From NCBI GenBank assembly GCA_963277665.1, contig OY728122.1, forward strand, positions 1,548,964,868-1,549,028,867: 64,000 bases of DNA. Direction: 5' to 3'. The notes beneath the pieces were generated by a model. The model saw only the letters and a list, made by a program, of their open reading frames with translations. It was not told the origin of the DNA and made no database searches. The translations under genes and the position numbers were made by a program. Positions 1 to 13,769 of this stretch are shown here, piece after piece. This DNA is from Viscum album (Eukaryota; Streptophyta; Magnoliopsida; Santalales; Viscaceae). The stretch's first letter is position 1; every line of letters starts with the position of its first letter.

Positions 1-825
1 GAATTGTTATACCCTATATATTTTGTATAATAGTTCTGCATGCTTCATATTGAATCCCCATACCCGAGGATGGAGAGATAACTAGCATGAAAACCATAAT
101 AATTTATTATTCTTCAAAAAATCATTAAGGATTAGTTAATTAAGGGTTGGTTTGGTTTGTTATTGAACATGTTTCTCACTGAGGCCTAACAAAGAAGGGA
201 TTTTTGCCCTCCTATGATGAGTATGATATTTGGGAACACTATTCATATAGACTGAAGAAATATATGGGAATAATTAGATAATTTATATGTGATGTTCTTA
301 TTAACTTATGTGAGGGTCATGTGATGTGATGATCAACTTAAATAAATGACATGTTATGTATTCGTTGTCCGTGGAAGTCGATAATTAGAGGATCAAGAAC
401 ATATGAGTAGGTTATATGGGATTGACATACTCTATGTCCTATGTTAACTCGATGTATTGGACAATGATATTATATGATGATGAATACATGTATATGATAT
501 AATTTGTGGAAATTGGTATAGAGATAGATGTGTTTGATAAATTACTTTCTAGATCCATTCATATATTGAGTAGAAGTGATTATTTTCTTGAGGCTGCTAT
601 TTTTTTTATATTTATGGATTCAAGAATTCATAATTATTTAAATGATACAAATATTAGTGGGGTGTCACTATACAGTTGTGAAAATGAGGAAAATGTTTAT
701 GAAACTTTTAGAAAAAAAATAGAGGATATCTAAAAGATGATTATGATTCATTTTCAAAAATTATTACATATAATATAAAATGTTGTGAAAATTAAAGAAA
801 GTATTTCCAAAAGGAGTTTTGGGAA
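1..825. other. Unassigned A+T-rich DNA
   Basis: I recognise no gene here. The plus strand is rich in T and G, like the decayed plus-strand elements nearby, so it is probably old transposon sequence. A 75-codon open frame at 506-733 has no recognisable motif and is treated as chance. The stretch lies just left of the point where similarity to the second copy (near 11626) begins, so it may be the original left neighbour of the duplicated unit. Confidence 0.4.
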
Positions 826-2958
826 TATGTTTTTAAAGAATATTATATGTTATGTGTCATAAGGTGAAAGTGCACTAAGTCTATGTGATTTTAGTGAATG
901 TGGGAGATTATTATATACGTGCAATAAATAAAATTGACTAAGACATAGTGGATTCTATTTTATATGTGAGGATGATCTATGACATAATGAAGGTTACTAT
1001 TTCATGGTCATTATCATATATATTATTTCATTATTTGATAAGGAGCTGATATTGTTATTTATCCTACTAAAACGATATCATATTTTGTTATTCATCATAG
1101 TATGATAATTGTGAGGATTTTATACACATATCATGAATTTTTAAATGTTAAAAATTAATTACATTTATTAATACAAATATTTTAATGGATTTGAAATGTT
1201 AGAATAATTTCGTGAAATTTTTAATCAATATATGTCTGAATTTTTTGGTTTTAGAAGCTTATATGTATTTTTTGATCCACTTATAGTGGATTGTGATTCA
1301 TAGTACTCATAAATGATGAAGTAATCATTATTTTTATTCTCTCATATGATTTAACTAATTTTTTTAACAAACAATTTCTTAATAAAGGTCCCTCCTAGGC
1401 ATTGAGAGATTCACATGGTTTGTCTATACACTAAGAGGATGAATTCATTTGGATGAGCTTTTTCTCTCAATGATATATGTGATCATATTGTTAAATCTAG
1501 TTAATAATGTTGAAATTTATATCATTATATTGTTATTTTATCATTCATTTAAAATGCATAAATAGATTTTAGGATTAATTTAGTTTTGGAGTTATTATTT
1601 TGATATGATTTTCATATTATAAGTCTTTTTAAAAACCATCAAAAAAATAACCTATAATGTTGCTATATACATTTATGAAATAGGATTCATTATTATTCAG
1701 TTAGTAGATCTCACCATAATTTTAGGAAAAATGATAATAGCAATTGATTCATTTATTTTGAAGTCAAACTCAACCCAAAACCAGTTTTTCCAGTTGAAAT
1801 GAATTGTTGTATTTATACATCACAACATCATGTTATGGATATATTTTCTTAATTAAAAGACTCACATAAGACTTCTGATGTTATTTTTTACAAGGAATCC
1901 ATTTGAAAATAATTCAGTGCCTAGATATATTCCATATTTTAACCATGGATTGAATGATAAAAATTGATATATTTATACTAAAAAATAAAAAATATGTTTA
2001 TCACGTTAATCAAGAAACAAAAAGTCAAGGTATTATTGGGAGTAACAAAATTATCATCCTATTAGAAGTTTTTATCCACCCCAGCTCTAAGATAACATAG
2101 TGTCGACCATTTAATATCTAGTCAAATAATAAAAAATATCATTATAGAATTTCATAACAAAAATGGGATAAATAAACAATAGTATCAATATTCCTATGTG
2201 TCATGTGAGTTAAAATCTACCTCCACGGCTTATGGTCGATCCCAAATATTTTCAAAATATATGTGTAATCAATCTTAAATGTAGCATTGATATAAAAACC
2301 CACTTTTTTTAGTCCTTAGACGTATTAATCCTAAAAAGTGAGATGATCCTTCATGAAAATAAAGTATCCAACCTGAGAGAAGACATAGAAAACATAATAA
2401 GTTAATGGGATAATATAATGATAAAATAAACTTGGTGTTTGACCTAAATTTTGCAAAGCCGTAAATTTTCCTTAGAGAAGACCCAGAGTGAAAATATATA
2501 TATATATATAAGTGAAATAGATAAAGATAACCTAATTTATATAAGAATGATCAATTTTATGAGCATTATATATATTTTTTAAATAGATTTACTCAAATGT
2601 AAAATTTTATGAATTATGTATAAACAAACAATAGAATATTTAATTTGTTGGATTAATATATCTACTCAAACATAACATGATATTCCTATTAAGTTAATGG
2701 ATCCAATGAAATTTTTAATTCCATTCACAATAAGGGGGAATAAATTCTAAAATGTTGTTTAATATCTATGAACATAAATAAATAGGAAATATCACTAAGT
2801 TAACTCCACTTTGTAGGTAGTATAGATAAAAAATAATGCAATTGTTACTATACTCACTAAAAGTAGAAAAATAATCCTATAAGATTCATCTAGTATTTGT
2901 TTGTTAGACTATAATATATTATATTTTCTACAAATTTATATGTTTTATAGATGAAACA
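826..2958. repeat. Unit 1 copy of the 2.1 kb flank of element C
   Basis: This stretch aligns by eye with 11626-13769, at very roughly three quarters identity. A clear anchor is TGTGTCATAAGGT near 854 and 11670, followed by a shared TATGTGATTTTAGTGAA. Strand composition flips inside it, from T/G-rich up to about 1640 to A/C-rich up to about 2940, so it is itself a composite of at least two older pieces. Both copies lie directly upstream of the same LTR start. No coding motif was recognised. Confidence 0.6.
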
Positions 2959-5900
2959 TGTAAGTTACCAGTTTTACTAAACCCTTCCATGGAGTTCTTT
3001 AGGACTCAGAGGATCTGACAGAGAGTTTAGTGGTGATTCAATGATAATGGGTTATTTTCTAGGTCTTTGGAGGATAAAATGCATGTGGTTGTAGTTATGG
3101 TCATTCCCATTATAAATATATGTCTATCTATGTTTACTATATTTAATATTAGTGAACCCATTGTGTGAAACATCAATTTTGAGGTGTATCATGTTTATGA
3201 GAGTTTGGTGAGATCCCTATGTAATATAAAGAGTGTTATAATTCCTATTTAGTCCACATGGAGTTGAATATTATAAATGTGGGTAATATTATTTTGCATC
3301 TTCCCTTTATCATTAATGATTAATGGTGCGATGGGATTTCTAGGCCATAGAGATAATAGTTTTGTGGGATTTTTTCTACAGTATTTCACTATGGAAAATA
3401 TGTAAGGATAAAAAATCCTATTTCAGGAACCTTGATAGTGTTTTCTTGTGGAATGGTTGGGTTTTACATATTTTTTTGGGAATGTTGAGGATATATCCTC
3501 CACACCATGGTGGGAGAAAAGGTGTACAATAAATAACAAGGTAAATTCCTCCATGCTATGTTGGATCTTCGAGAGATTTTATGGCCATCATCATTATAGA
3601 AATGTTGGGTACAAACACACCATGATATTAGTGCATCATATTTTTTAAAAGGGAGAAATTATCATAAAGAAGAGGGGGATGAATAATTTTGAAAATTGGG
3701 ATCTTAGATCTAGGTTTGACTAGAGACATAATGAATGTCCTTGGAGTATCAATTCTATGGTGGTGTCCCAATAGACATTCTCTATACATAGGTGGGTTCA
3801 CATCCTTTGGATTGAATTTTTTTTCTTCTATTGGAACACTATATGACCTAATATTTTATTTAGGGTCTTCCAATTATCTCTTGGTGGATTTAATCCTCTT
3901 TATCCATGAGGTTATATTTATCTTAATCCATGCTTCCTCTCTTCACTCCCTTTTTTCATTTCCCTCTTAATCTTTCCATTAGAATAGTTATTATACCTGT
4001 GGCCCTTTTATTTTGGTTGATATTCAAGTGTATTTTGATGATGGACATTTTAGTTAGATCCTAGGGGGATTGAATCAAGTATTTTGGTGGTTGATCCATA
4101 GTTATTATAAAATAATGTGATATTTTTCAAAAATTCTTATCAATGTAGGGGATTTAATACCATTCTATATAATTATATAAATTTTTAGGGTAACAGTTAT
4201 TTATATTCAATGATTACATGGTTGATGTTTACATAATAATGATAATAATATGAAATTATAGAATTGGAAGTAGATTTTATTTTCATGAGATTATCCTATT
4301 TTTCCTAATATTGAATTATGTGACTTTCAAGATAATATAAAATTTTATTTATGAAATTATTATCACTCCTTAAAATAATTAAAATTATTATAAATCCATT
4401 CATGTAATGTAAATATACTAAAATAAAGGTTATAATGAGGAGAAATATGAATTCATTTTGTTATTGTTTCTGAAAACTACATAGAATGATAAAGTGTTTC
4501 CCTTAACATTTTTATTGGATGAATATTTATTATACAAAAAATTTACAAATAGGTTTTTATGGAACATATTTTCTATTAATTTGATTTATCTAGATGGTAT
4601 TACATGTGTGGTTTACGATAATTAATTACAAGTAGGTGAATACATTTAGAAATTGTTTATTATAATCATATGTGTGTTATTTGAGGAATTATTTATTTTT
4701 CATTACCCTTAATTAATATTGGGAATATCATTTAATCCCATTTATATATTTATAATTATTGATTCCTTTGAATTAATTTAAAAAATTCTGGGTATGGTTG
4801 TGTTATTTGGTGTGGGTTGGGCTACTTTCACATGGATATTGAAGTGTCATGATGAGGTTGATGATGGAATAATATGGATGACTTGGAAATTTGGTATAGA
4901 TGATGTTGACATGGTTATATTGAGTATAAAGCCTTTGTCGGTTTTTATTTGTTTATTTATTTTATACCATGCTCATTTTTTCTTTTTTAGATTGCTTATA
5001 TCCTTACAGACCCATCTATCCCATTAGATAAAACTAGTTGAGCCTTAAAATACCTGAGAGTATGGAATGATAATGATGAATTAATTACCTTATATGGTTC
5101 ATTATTATTAATGTTGATAATGGGTTTTGTTCTTTGATAGGAATATGGAATTGGAAATGTGGAATAAAAACGTACCTTGGCTTTTAATGATTATAAAATT
5201 TATTAAACTATAATTTAGAAAGAAATTCAATTAAATGAATGTTTGGTGAAATATATTACATGATTATTGTATATTATATAACACAATTCATATATTATTA
5301 GAACATAAATTGATATCAATTCCATAGAAATGATATCTGTGTTGTCATATGGGATGTTACCTATAGCTAGATTATTGGTTTTATAGTATCAATAAGAATT
5401 ATTCTATAATTTATATATATATATATATTCCTTATATTACAATATTTCATACACTCAATCACTTGAGTTACTTGAGGTACCAATACCCATATTTGGCCTT
5501 GGGTTCTAGGCATCTTCCCAATATCTATGTTGTTAACGATAAGATTGATGACTACTTCCCCGACCCCACACTCTATTCCAAAGATCAATTTTATATGTAG
5601 ATATATCTGGGCTATAGAGGCCTAATGTTATAGAATATATAATCATATATTCTATAATGGATCATTGCTATGAAATATATGTATATGTTGTTTATTGATT
5701 CTTTTGGTTTTATTACATACATGTATCTAGGATTGAATGGATTATGGTTTTTATATGTGTATTTATATATAGGATACAATATATTAATGTATATTGTATG
5801 GTTATATGGGCTATAATAGCTCTCAGCCTTACTATATGATTAGCTTAATGTAGAGATTTATATTTTTGTGATGAGTTTAAAGGGATGTTCAGTATGAGTG

Positions 5901-6272
5901 TGATAAAGCGGTGGATATGATATATTTTCATGAATCCATATTATGACCTATGTTGGGGATGACTGAACGATAATGTAAGATATTGGGGTTTATGGATATT
6001 TTTTTAGTGGTAATGTGGAAGAAGGGTACATTAATCTATATATATGTTTTTTATATTGTGTCGCCTACTTTTGTTCAATATTAGGTGTGAAATCCTTAGT
6101 GAGTATCGGAATATAAACTTCCTACATTTGGAAATGAGTTGATTTCCACTATTTACTCATCTATATTTAATATGTCTCTTCCTAATTTTTATACAAGGAT
6201 TCAAGTAGGATCCTTATGAGTATAAATTTATAATAATACTAATATATAAATACTATGTAGGTTTTCAATATG
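2959..6272 (+). repeat. C-family LTR, unit 1 copy
   Basis: The start TGTAAGTTACCAGTTTTACT matches TGTAAGGTCCCAGTTTTTCT at 13770 and TATAAGGGTACAGTTTTTTG at 62969, where the sequence follows directly on the decayed pol end of element C. Similarity to 13770-17090 continues over the full 3.3 kb. A weakened TATA box lies about 820 bp in. The end is placed just before a primer-binding-site-like sequence near 6275. I infer this is the 5' LTR of C carried over by segmental duplication. The open frames inside it (3448-3648, 3689-3970, 4794-5027, and 5367-5588 on the minus strand) show no known domain. Confidence 0.55.
3781..3792 (+). promoter_or_regulatory. Decayed TATA box of C-family LTR, unit 1
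   Basis: TCTATACATAGG is in the same place as CTATAAATAGG at 14590-14600 in the other copy, about 820 bp from the LTR start. The ATAAAT core has mutated to ATACAT. Confidence 0.4.
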
Positions 6273-6274
6273 AA

Positions 6275-6291
6275 TTTAGTTATCAAATTTT
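6275..6291 (+). other. Possible decayed primer binding site of C, unit 1
   Basis: TTTAGTTATCAAATTTT aligns with TTTGGTGTTCAGATTC at 17093. Together they suggest an ancestral TTTGGTTATCAGATTT, close to the initiator-Met tRNA complement TTGGTATCAGAGC with one extra base. This is tentative. Confidence 0.3.
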
Positions 6292-7600
6292 GTATTACTA
6301 TCTTACAGAGGGTTTTCATGAGGTACCGGTGTTCGCAGTCACTACTGTAGGAGGTATGATGTTGTCCTGGATTTTTTAATTTTATGAAATTTCATGGATT
6401 GGGATTTATTTATTCATTATTATTGAGTTTTTTGGTGTTTTATTATAATTTACATGGAATATTGAGGGAAATATCTTCATATGTGTAGATTCTATGCCCT
6501 TAATTCTAATATTTATCCCATGGCCTATTAGAGGTAGTCTATAGTGGTCACTTTGTTCATATCAATAGGCTCAAGAGGGGTACTAGTGGGTGTTGAGGGG
6601 GGGGGGGTCATGAATGATTTGTATAAATAATTTTTTTGTATTAATGATAGAGATTTTGTATAGGAATCAATAAGAGATTCATTGGTTACTAGGGACACAA
6701 TATCAATTGAAATTAGTATGTGATATAAAATGGAGATTTCTGCTTCAAGATTAGATTTTAGGTCCCTTAGTAGTCTGATTTGAGAACCTTATGTTTAATT
6801 AATCAATTATGTGAAGTGATACTTCTTTCAAGATATATATATAATTAAGTATCATGTATCATGAATTTCGATTATTAGGATTTAATTGGGAAGATAATGG
6901 AAATTACAATAAATCTTAATTAATTAATCTTAAGTATTATATATTTTGGGTTTCAGGATTCCATAATGTTTTTCCTTTTACAAGTATGGATACAAGTAGA
7001 TATCCACATTAATTTCATGCCATGGAGGTATAAAAGTTTGTTCTATTAGATAAAATAATATTTGAAGAAGACAAAGATGATGCTTGGAGGAAGATGCTTC
7101 CAGAGTCTCTATTCTGGGTACTATAGAATATTGAGAGTTTTTTTTAAAGCACGATACCATGGAATGATTCGAGGAGGTGGATACTGGCTTCATTTTGATC
7201 AATGTTTGGATGGAGAATTGAATTATGTCGGATGTTAGTATGCTTTATGGGGGTTTTTCATTAGTAGTGTTTTTTTATTCCTTGGGGATCATGAGGTGTT
7301 ATGAGTCTCATGGGAGAAGTTATATTATCATTTTCAAGATCAATTCCATTATTTATACTTGAATAATGATTTTAAATGAGATATTCTTACTATACTTTAA
7401 AAGAGTTCCAATATGTTGTGGTTCGGTATTCCATTCAAGAATTTACTTTGTTATTCATTAAACCATTTTAAATATTATGTTGATAGGGTGAGGCATATTG
7501 AGGTGTATATACCTCTTGATATCCAACATCAAGTCACCCCCATTAATTTTATTAATATATATTTTGGTTTTATCAACGGAATATGTCATTGATGGAATTT
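6292..7600 (+). pseudogene. Leader and gag remnant of element C, unit 1
   Basis: The stretch follows the C-family LTR and aligns with 17109-18300 continued at 27705-27835 on the far side of R4. For example, TGAGGCATATTGAGG near 7488 matches TGAGGAATATTGAGG near 27705. By position it should be untranslated leader plus the gag start, but no gag motif is legible and stops are frequent. It ends where the B-family LTR resumes after an apparent deletion of about 0.77 kb relative to the second copy. It contains a run of 11 G at 6597-6607. Confidence 0.4.
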
Positions 7601-9310
7601 AGAAACTGGGTCGAATGAAATCTATAAACATCTGAAGGAAAATATAGGCTATGTGATTAAATCTATATTGGGTCTCACCAATTGTTCCATAATATGATAT
7701 CATAATAAATAAAACAAATCATACATTCAATTTCAAATAAAATATACATTTTAGTAAAATTTCATATTTAAAAACGTTAATTTTAATTTCAATTAATGGA
7801 AATATTTCAAACAATTGATTATGTATTCATTTTATATAAAATAGTTTATATAAATGAATTGGCTTGATTAAATTGTTTCAAAATAAATTATATATATATA
7901 TATATATATCCAAGTAATCACAATATGAAACATGGTTAACTACAAAAGAGGTAAGCTAGTTCAAAAATATGGGATCCTCACAAATATCATATAGTTAATC
8001 CGGGAAATTTTTGTACACACGTCCATTAGAAACTAATTAAATAGGACTCATCAATATCGAATCTGGGATAAGATCCACCACACTAAATTATTGTTAGAGT
8101 TGTAAAGAATTAATCTATTTCTGGGCCATTAAAATCCAACCATGTTTGTCCTTAACAACCAAATAACTACCAAGTATCAGATGTGATCAGTATATCTATC
8201 AAAAAATGGGGAAATTATTTTAAAACTTTTTAAAATGCAGTTTCCCCATTTTTAGTTACAATATTCTAATTTAACTTTTAAAACCAAAACATAATTTTTT
8301 TTAATAAATTCATCCCTTTTTAAAGATATAACCAACCCTAGGTTTATATCAAATCAATTTATTTCATTTTTCTTAAAATATATTTAACAAAACAATTTCC
8401 AAAATTTCATCAATTCCAAACCACACCTATATTTACAATTCAACTGGAATTGGGAGATTTTCCAAAAATTTGATGGAAAATAAATTCGAATCCCAATCCA
8501 TATAAAATTTTGTTTTTAAAATTAAATTGGAATAAATTTAATTTACATCATTAGATTAAAGGGTCTATAACTTGGAAAATATAAATATAACCACCATCCT
8601 TTTAAATGGATAACACATATCACAATGCCCACAATGGGAATTGAAAACAAAGAATGTCATTAATGGAGTTCAAGTAATCAAACATAAATTTAATTTCTAA
8701 AACAAATGATTTTAGATCCATTATGAACTATATGATCTAAAAACCCCTAAGTATGAGAGATATAGAGAGTGAGAGAGATTGAATGGTAAACGAATTATTA
8801 TCAAAGAGGAAATGAATGATGTCCACAAAGCATCGATCTACGTTGAAAAAGGTTTTGAGGAGCCAAAATGGGTTCTTGGGGGATAAAAATACATAAGAAG
8901 TCACCCAATATATAATTATGGTAGAGTGGGGGATAATATGGGGGTTTATGAAATTTGAAATTAATTATCATAATTAAAAATGTCCCCACATATGGTTTCC
9001 CAGAGGGGGCACACAGTTCATCAATCCATGCGCCTTAACAGTGCACCTCTTGTATGAGAATCACAATTTATAGCGGGTGGTAACAGAGTGGTTAAAATGG
9101 TGAACCAACCATGAAAACCCCCATTATTTTGGTTTTAATGGTTTCTACTAGGTGGAAACATTGTCTAAGCAAACAATGTGCCAACTGTTCATAGCCCCGA
9201 AAAATCGAACCTTTTGAACATTCTTCCAAAAATGTCTCAAGATGAAGCCTATACAAAGAATAAAAAAAGGAGGGTTTATGATTACCAGAAAATACTAACA
9301 TTATGTTACA
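7601..9310 (-). repeat. B-family 3' LTR, unit 1 copy (shortened)
   Basis: It aligns with 28596-30289 and about 46800-48489. All three share the string GGTCTCACCAA (or a variant) near the left and a right end of the form TGTTACA / GTCACA. On the minus strand the LTR starts TGTAACATAATG at 9310, directly after a polypurine tract. Compared with the LTR at 27869-30289, its far (U5) end is missing through the deletion at about 7600. The (TA)n run at 7888-7909 is inside it. The frames at 8801-8989 and 9092-9331 are not genes. Confidence 0.65.
7888..7909. repeat. (TA)n microsatellite
   Basis: An uninterrupted alternating TA run of about 22 bp lies inside the B-family LTR. Similar short runs occur near 5411-5429, 37449-37472 and 41123-41143. 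Confidence 0.9.
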
Positions 9311-9322
9311 ACCTCCCCACAA
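9311..9322 (-). other. Polypurine tract of B-family element, unit 1
   Basis: On the minus strand the sequence reads TTGTGGGGAGGT immediately followed by the LTR start TGTAACATAATG. The same tract lies next to the second 3' LTR at 30290-30301. This fixes the element's direction as minus and the LTR boundary to within about a base. Confidence 0.7.
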
Positions 9323-9472
9323 TAGAAACATTATGTCCCTTGAAAACCTATCTTTAAAAATACATGTGAAAAAGACGAGACCACTACTCTCCCATTAGAT
9401 CCTCTCTCTCCCATGTCTCATTCTTTTCAAAACCATGTTATCATTAAACTCAATCAAAGGTATTTTACTCCC

Positions 9473-9793
9473 CTAAATTACATTGGTTTTAGATTCAATT
9501 ATCCACACAGTATGATTAGTCATAGATAAATCATGCTCAACATCATGATCTCTATAGCATAAAACATGAGATGGATCAGAAATATACTTTTGTAACAATG
9601 ATACATGGAACACATTATCTGTTGATGTAAACTTTGTTGGATGTGATATATGGTAGGGAACTTTTACCAACTTCTTAAAAACCTTAAAAGGTCCCACAAA
9701 ATGAATAAAAATCTTCCCATTCCTCCCAATATATTGATGACCTAAGCAAGGTGAACCTTTTAAGAACATCTGGTCACCAACTAAGAATTCCAA
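9473..9793 (-). pseudogene. Gypsy pol C-terminal tail after integrase
   Basis: This 106-codon open frame is the longest clean piece of pol in unit 1. It begins EFLVGDQMFLKGSP, then GKIFIHFVGPFKVFKK, and ends its conserved part with DNVFHVSLLQKYISDPSHVL. These correspond to the standard tail of plant Ty3/gypsy integrases: the GDxVFLKVSP block, the GPFxV block and the VFHVSxLRKYxxDPSHVL block. A trailing WIIESKT resembles the start of the chromodomain-like end of Tekay/Del chromoviruses, which suggests that clade. It is a remnant cut off from an integrase core that carries stops, and it is not a host gene. Confidence 0.85.
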
Positions 9794-11608
9794 TGGAATG
9801 CGGAGACAATCAAAATAATAATTATACTTGCTATGTGCCGTCTAGATTATCTAATGAATCAAATGAATATTGATCCACCTATTGAACCAAACTCAGTCCA
9901 ACCAAGGAACATTCACTTATCTCCAATGAACACAATAGTGATTTATAACCAAAACCATGAAAGGCCTCAAAAAGAGACATTCAGATCATGTTTTGGAATC
10001 TATTGTTATAAAAAAAACTCATCTTTTTTCCAAATGTTCGTCCCAAGATGCAAAAAATCCTTGTTTAGGAAGAAGTAATATCCATGTGAATCTATATAGT
10101 TCTCTCATTCTGTACATCCATCAGTGGATGGAATGTCAGAGTTGAATGAACCTAAGATCCTAGTACCTCCTGAGGGTCTCTCCAAAAGTGAGAAGTAAAA
10201 CAAGGATCTCTATCACAGACTATAGCATATGTAACATCATGAAAAAAAACAATATCTATCACATAGTGATTTCATATCTCCTCAATAACTTTAGAATCAT
10301 GAATGGGTAATAACTGAAAAAATTTGGTTAACCAATCGATCACAACCCAAATCAAATTCTTCTTTATATTGGTATGTATAAATACAAAAAAAATTACATA
10401 GAGATATCATCGCAATTCAATGTTGGAATCATAAGTGGTTGAACCAAACCAATATTTCTCTAGTCAGCATCCTTGAATTTTTTGGAACGTTTAACAATGA
10501 CAGAAAAAATCAGTAATTCCTTTTCTCATACCTATCCACCATAATCTACACCACATATCACTGAACAACATTTTTCATTCAAGGTGTAATTATAATTGGG
10601 ATCTATGGAAATCCTCAATAATTTCATTCCAACCCACTAACAACAGAACAAATGATCTTGGAAATACAATATACCCTCCTTGGACAATGACCACTCAGAT
10701 ATAGTATCCCCACTATAAAGAGAGTTCATACAGAATTCATCATGAAGCTGGTGTTCTTCAATAATAATCTCAAAATAAATGTACTTCAACTGAAAACTAG
10801 CCCAAACAAATGTGGTCCCTATTTCCCAAACTCCAATATTAAACTGTGCAAAAATATGAATCAGGTTTTATTATTCCTATGATTATTTAATGGTAGGAGT
10901 TGGGTGTTTCATACTCAAATCGTCTAAGAAGACATTACATTTATATAGGGTATAAGCGATGTAAAATTAATAATATTATAGGTACTCCACCCAATTCCTC
11001 AAGAAGGGATTCATATCTTTTTCATAGAAGATATAACTCAAGATATTTTTATTAGAAAATGCATTGAACCTTTCCCCAAAAAGGTAATGTCCCCAAAACA
11101 TAAGTGCATGGCATAAAACTATGGGGTCAATCTCATGGGCCAGGTAATTATTATCATGTGGCCTATGATATTGAGATCAATAGGCAAAAAATGATCACCC
11201 TACAAATGAACACGAGAAAAATCATAACCTGATGCATCATAGAAGACCACACAGACATCCTAGACCTCCAAATGAGACAACACCATTAAATAAGTTAACT
11301 GATGATTCATTGGAAAAAAATAACTATTATAATTATAAAACTAAGAAAACATCACTCCCTTATAAGTTAGAGTGGTCATTGGAGAATCCAACAACGAGAT
11401 ATCCTTTGGGAACCAATAATAATACATATATATTACGAAGAATATTTGAATATCTAAAACATTTCTGGGTTTCTCCCATTTCATAATAGCATTATCCATC
11501 TTAGGATCAACTGAGATACAATTTTCTGACACCACATGTCCCAATAAATTTACATCCTAAATATAGAAATCACATTTTGAATGCATGGGACAATTTTTAT
11601 TTTATATT
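9794..11608 (-). pseudogene. Gypsy pol remnant: RT end, RNase H region, integrase core
   Basis: Read on the minus strand, the RT end is clear at 11544-11341: GHVVSENCISVDPK, then WEKPRNVLDIQ and FPKDISLLDSPMTTLTYKG, matching the FLGHVVS...VKDFS..ASPMTKLT block. The integrase core is legible at about 10360-9890 with the catalytic series visible as DWLTK, VCDRDPCFTSHFW and NERTI, but with stops and frameshifts between. RNase H in the middle is too decayed to place. The copy stops abruptly at about 11608 inside RT, just upstream of SKCDFYI, where the sequence switches to the flank of element C. That abrupt stop is the duplication junction. Confidence 0.75.
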
Positions 11609-11625
11609 AAAAAAATATCTTTGGG
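11609..11625. other. Junction of the tandem duplication
   Basis: Left of this point the sequence matches B's reverse transcriptase at about 43890-43950. Right of it the sequence matches 826 onward. No LTR end, TG/CA border or target duplication is visible, which fits a recombination breakpoint better than an insertion. Confidence 0.5.
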
Positions 11626-13769
11626 AATATCTGAATGTAAATTTTGAATTTTTTGATACATATTATACATGATGTGTCATAAGGTAAAATTTTTCTAATC
11701 ATATGTGATTTTAGTGAAAGTGAGATATTTTTGTATATGTGTAACAAATAAAAGAGACTAATAAATTGTTAATTATATGGTTTATGAGAGGATAATCTAT
11801 GACATAATTTAGGTAAATATGCCCTTGTGCATATCATATATACTGTATTCTTATGACACAAGGATCTTATATCTTTATTTATCCTACTAAAATTCTATAA
11901 TATTTGGTTTTTCATCATAGTTTGATTGTTTGTGAGGATTATAAGCACATAAATATTTTTATAAATGTTAAAAAATAATTATTGGAGTTAAACCAAATAT
12001 TTTAATGTATTTTAAATCATAGAATATTTGGTGAAATGTTTAATCAATATATGTTTGAATGATTGGTTCTTATAAGATTTTATAAATCAGTTTGATCCTA
12101 TAATAGTTGTATGTGGTTACAATAACTCCTAAATGATTAATTCATCAGTCATTAAATTATCTCATATTGTTGAACAAATGTTTCTATAAAACTATTTCTT
12201 GAGACAGTTCCCTATTTTTAATTGGGATATTCCCATGGTCTGTGGATACACTAGGAGGGTGGAGTACATTGGGAACTGTTTTTTTTATCTCAATCATCTA
12301 TATGAGGAGATTGTTAAAAAAGACAATCAAGGTAAAATTTATGTCATTATATCTTTATATTATCTTTTATTTCAAATGTTTAAATATATTTTAGGAATAA
12401 TTTTTCATTGGAGTTATTATTTTGATAAAATTTTTATATTATACATCCTTTTGAAATGCATAAAAAAATAACATAGGTTGTGAATATATCCATTTATCAA
12501 ATAAGATTCATTATTGTTAAATTATTATATCTCATCATAATTTCAGGAAAAGTGATTCTAGCTAATGAATCACCTATTTAAAATCAATCTCAACCCAAAC
12601 CCAGTTCCCCATATAAAATGAATTGTAGTATTCATACTAGACAACATCATATTATGGATCAATTTTCTTAATTAAATGACACACATAAGTCTTATGATGT
12701 TATTTTATCAAGGATTCCATTGGAAAATTATTAAATTCCTTGATATATTAAAAACATTAACCAAGGAGGGAATGATAAAAAAATTTATATAGATATAAAA
12801 AAACAAGAAATATTTTTCTAAGGCTAATCATGAAACACAAATTCAAGGTATTATAGGGTGTAATTAAATTCTAAAACTTTTATATTGTTTTATCCACCAC
12901 CACCATAAGATAATTTAGAATACAACATTGAATTCTGAAAAAATAATAACCAATAACTTGATAGAATTTGAAAACACAAATGGGATAAATAAACAAAAAT
13001 ACCAGTATTCTTATGTGTGATGTGAGTGAAAATCTACCTTCATATCTTATGTTCAACCCAAGGATTATGAAAATGTATGTGTAATCACTCTTAAATTTAT
13101 AATTGAAATTAAAAACCACATTTTGTAATCCTTAGAACAATTAATACCAAAAAGTGAGAGGACCCTTCTGGAAAACAATATATACAACTTGAGAGAAGTA
13201 ATAGACAACTTAATAAGTTAATGGGATAGTAAAAAGTTAAAATAAACTTGGTATATGACCTAAAAATTTAATATCCACAAATTTTACTTAGAGAAGACCC
13301 CCGATGAAAAAATAATATAAAGGTGAAATAGAAAAATTTCCCTTGATGTATTCATGAAGGATCATGTGAATGAACATTGTATAAATTTTGTGAAACACAT
13401 TCTATCATATATAACTTTTTTTAATGAAATATATAAAATCAATAAAATATTTAATCCTTGGGAAAACTATATCTACTCTAGTATAAAAAGATCTTCCTAT
13501 TAAGTAAAATGATCTAGAGAAATATTCAATTCCAAGAAAAATAAGGGATAATAAAATCTATGATATAGTTTTTAATCTAAAAACATTAATAAATATGAAA
13601 TCTCACTCAGTTAACTCCACACTGTATGTAGAAGAGCTAAAAAATTTTGTAATTGTGAACATACTTGCTAAATATTGAAAACTAGTACTATAAGAGTCAT
13701 CTTGGATGTGTTTGTAAGAGTAAAATTTAATATATTACTTGTAAATTCCTATGTTTTAAGGATGGAATA
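11626..13769. repeat. Unit 2 copy of the flank of element C
   Basis: This is the second copy of 826-2958. It shows the same T/G-rich to A/C-rich switch near 12450. A 90-codon open frame at 12199-12471 matches no family I know and lacks a counterpart frame in the other copy, so I do not call it a gene. Confidence 0.6.

Noticed and set aside
506..733. 75-codon frame as a gene
   Set aside because: No motif, and it lies outside the duplicated unit so it has no second copy to test. Openness alone is not enough.
4794..5027. 77-codon hydrophobic frame as a membrane protein
   Set aside because: It lies inside the C-family LTR, and the other copy near 15600 is broken by stops. The T-rich strand produces Phe/Leu/Ile-rich chance frames.
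7481..7600. TGATAG at 7481 as the end of the B-family LTR
   Set aside because: The same stretch continues C's leader in both units, and the B LTR at 46127-48489 lacks it. The apparent border only reflects where R4 inserted in unit 2.
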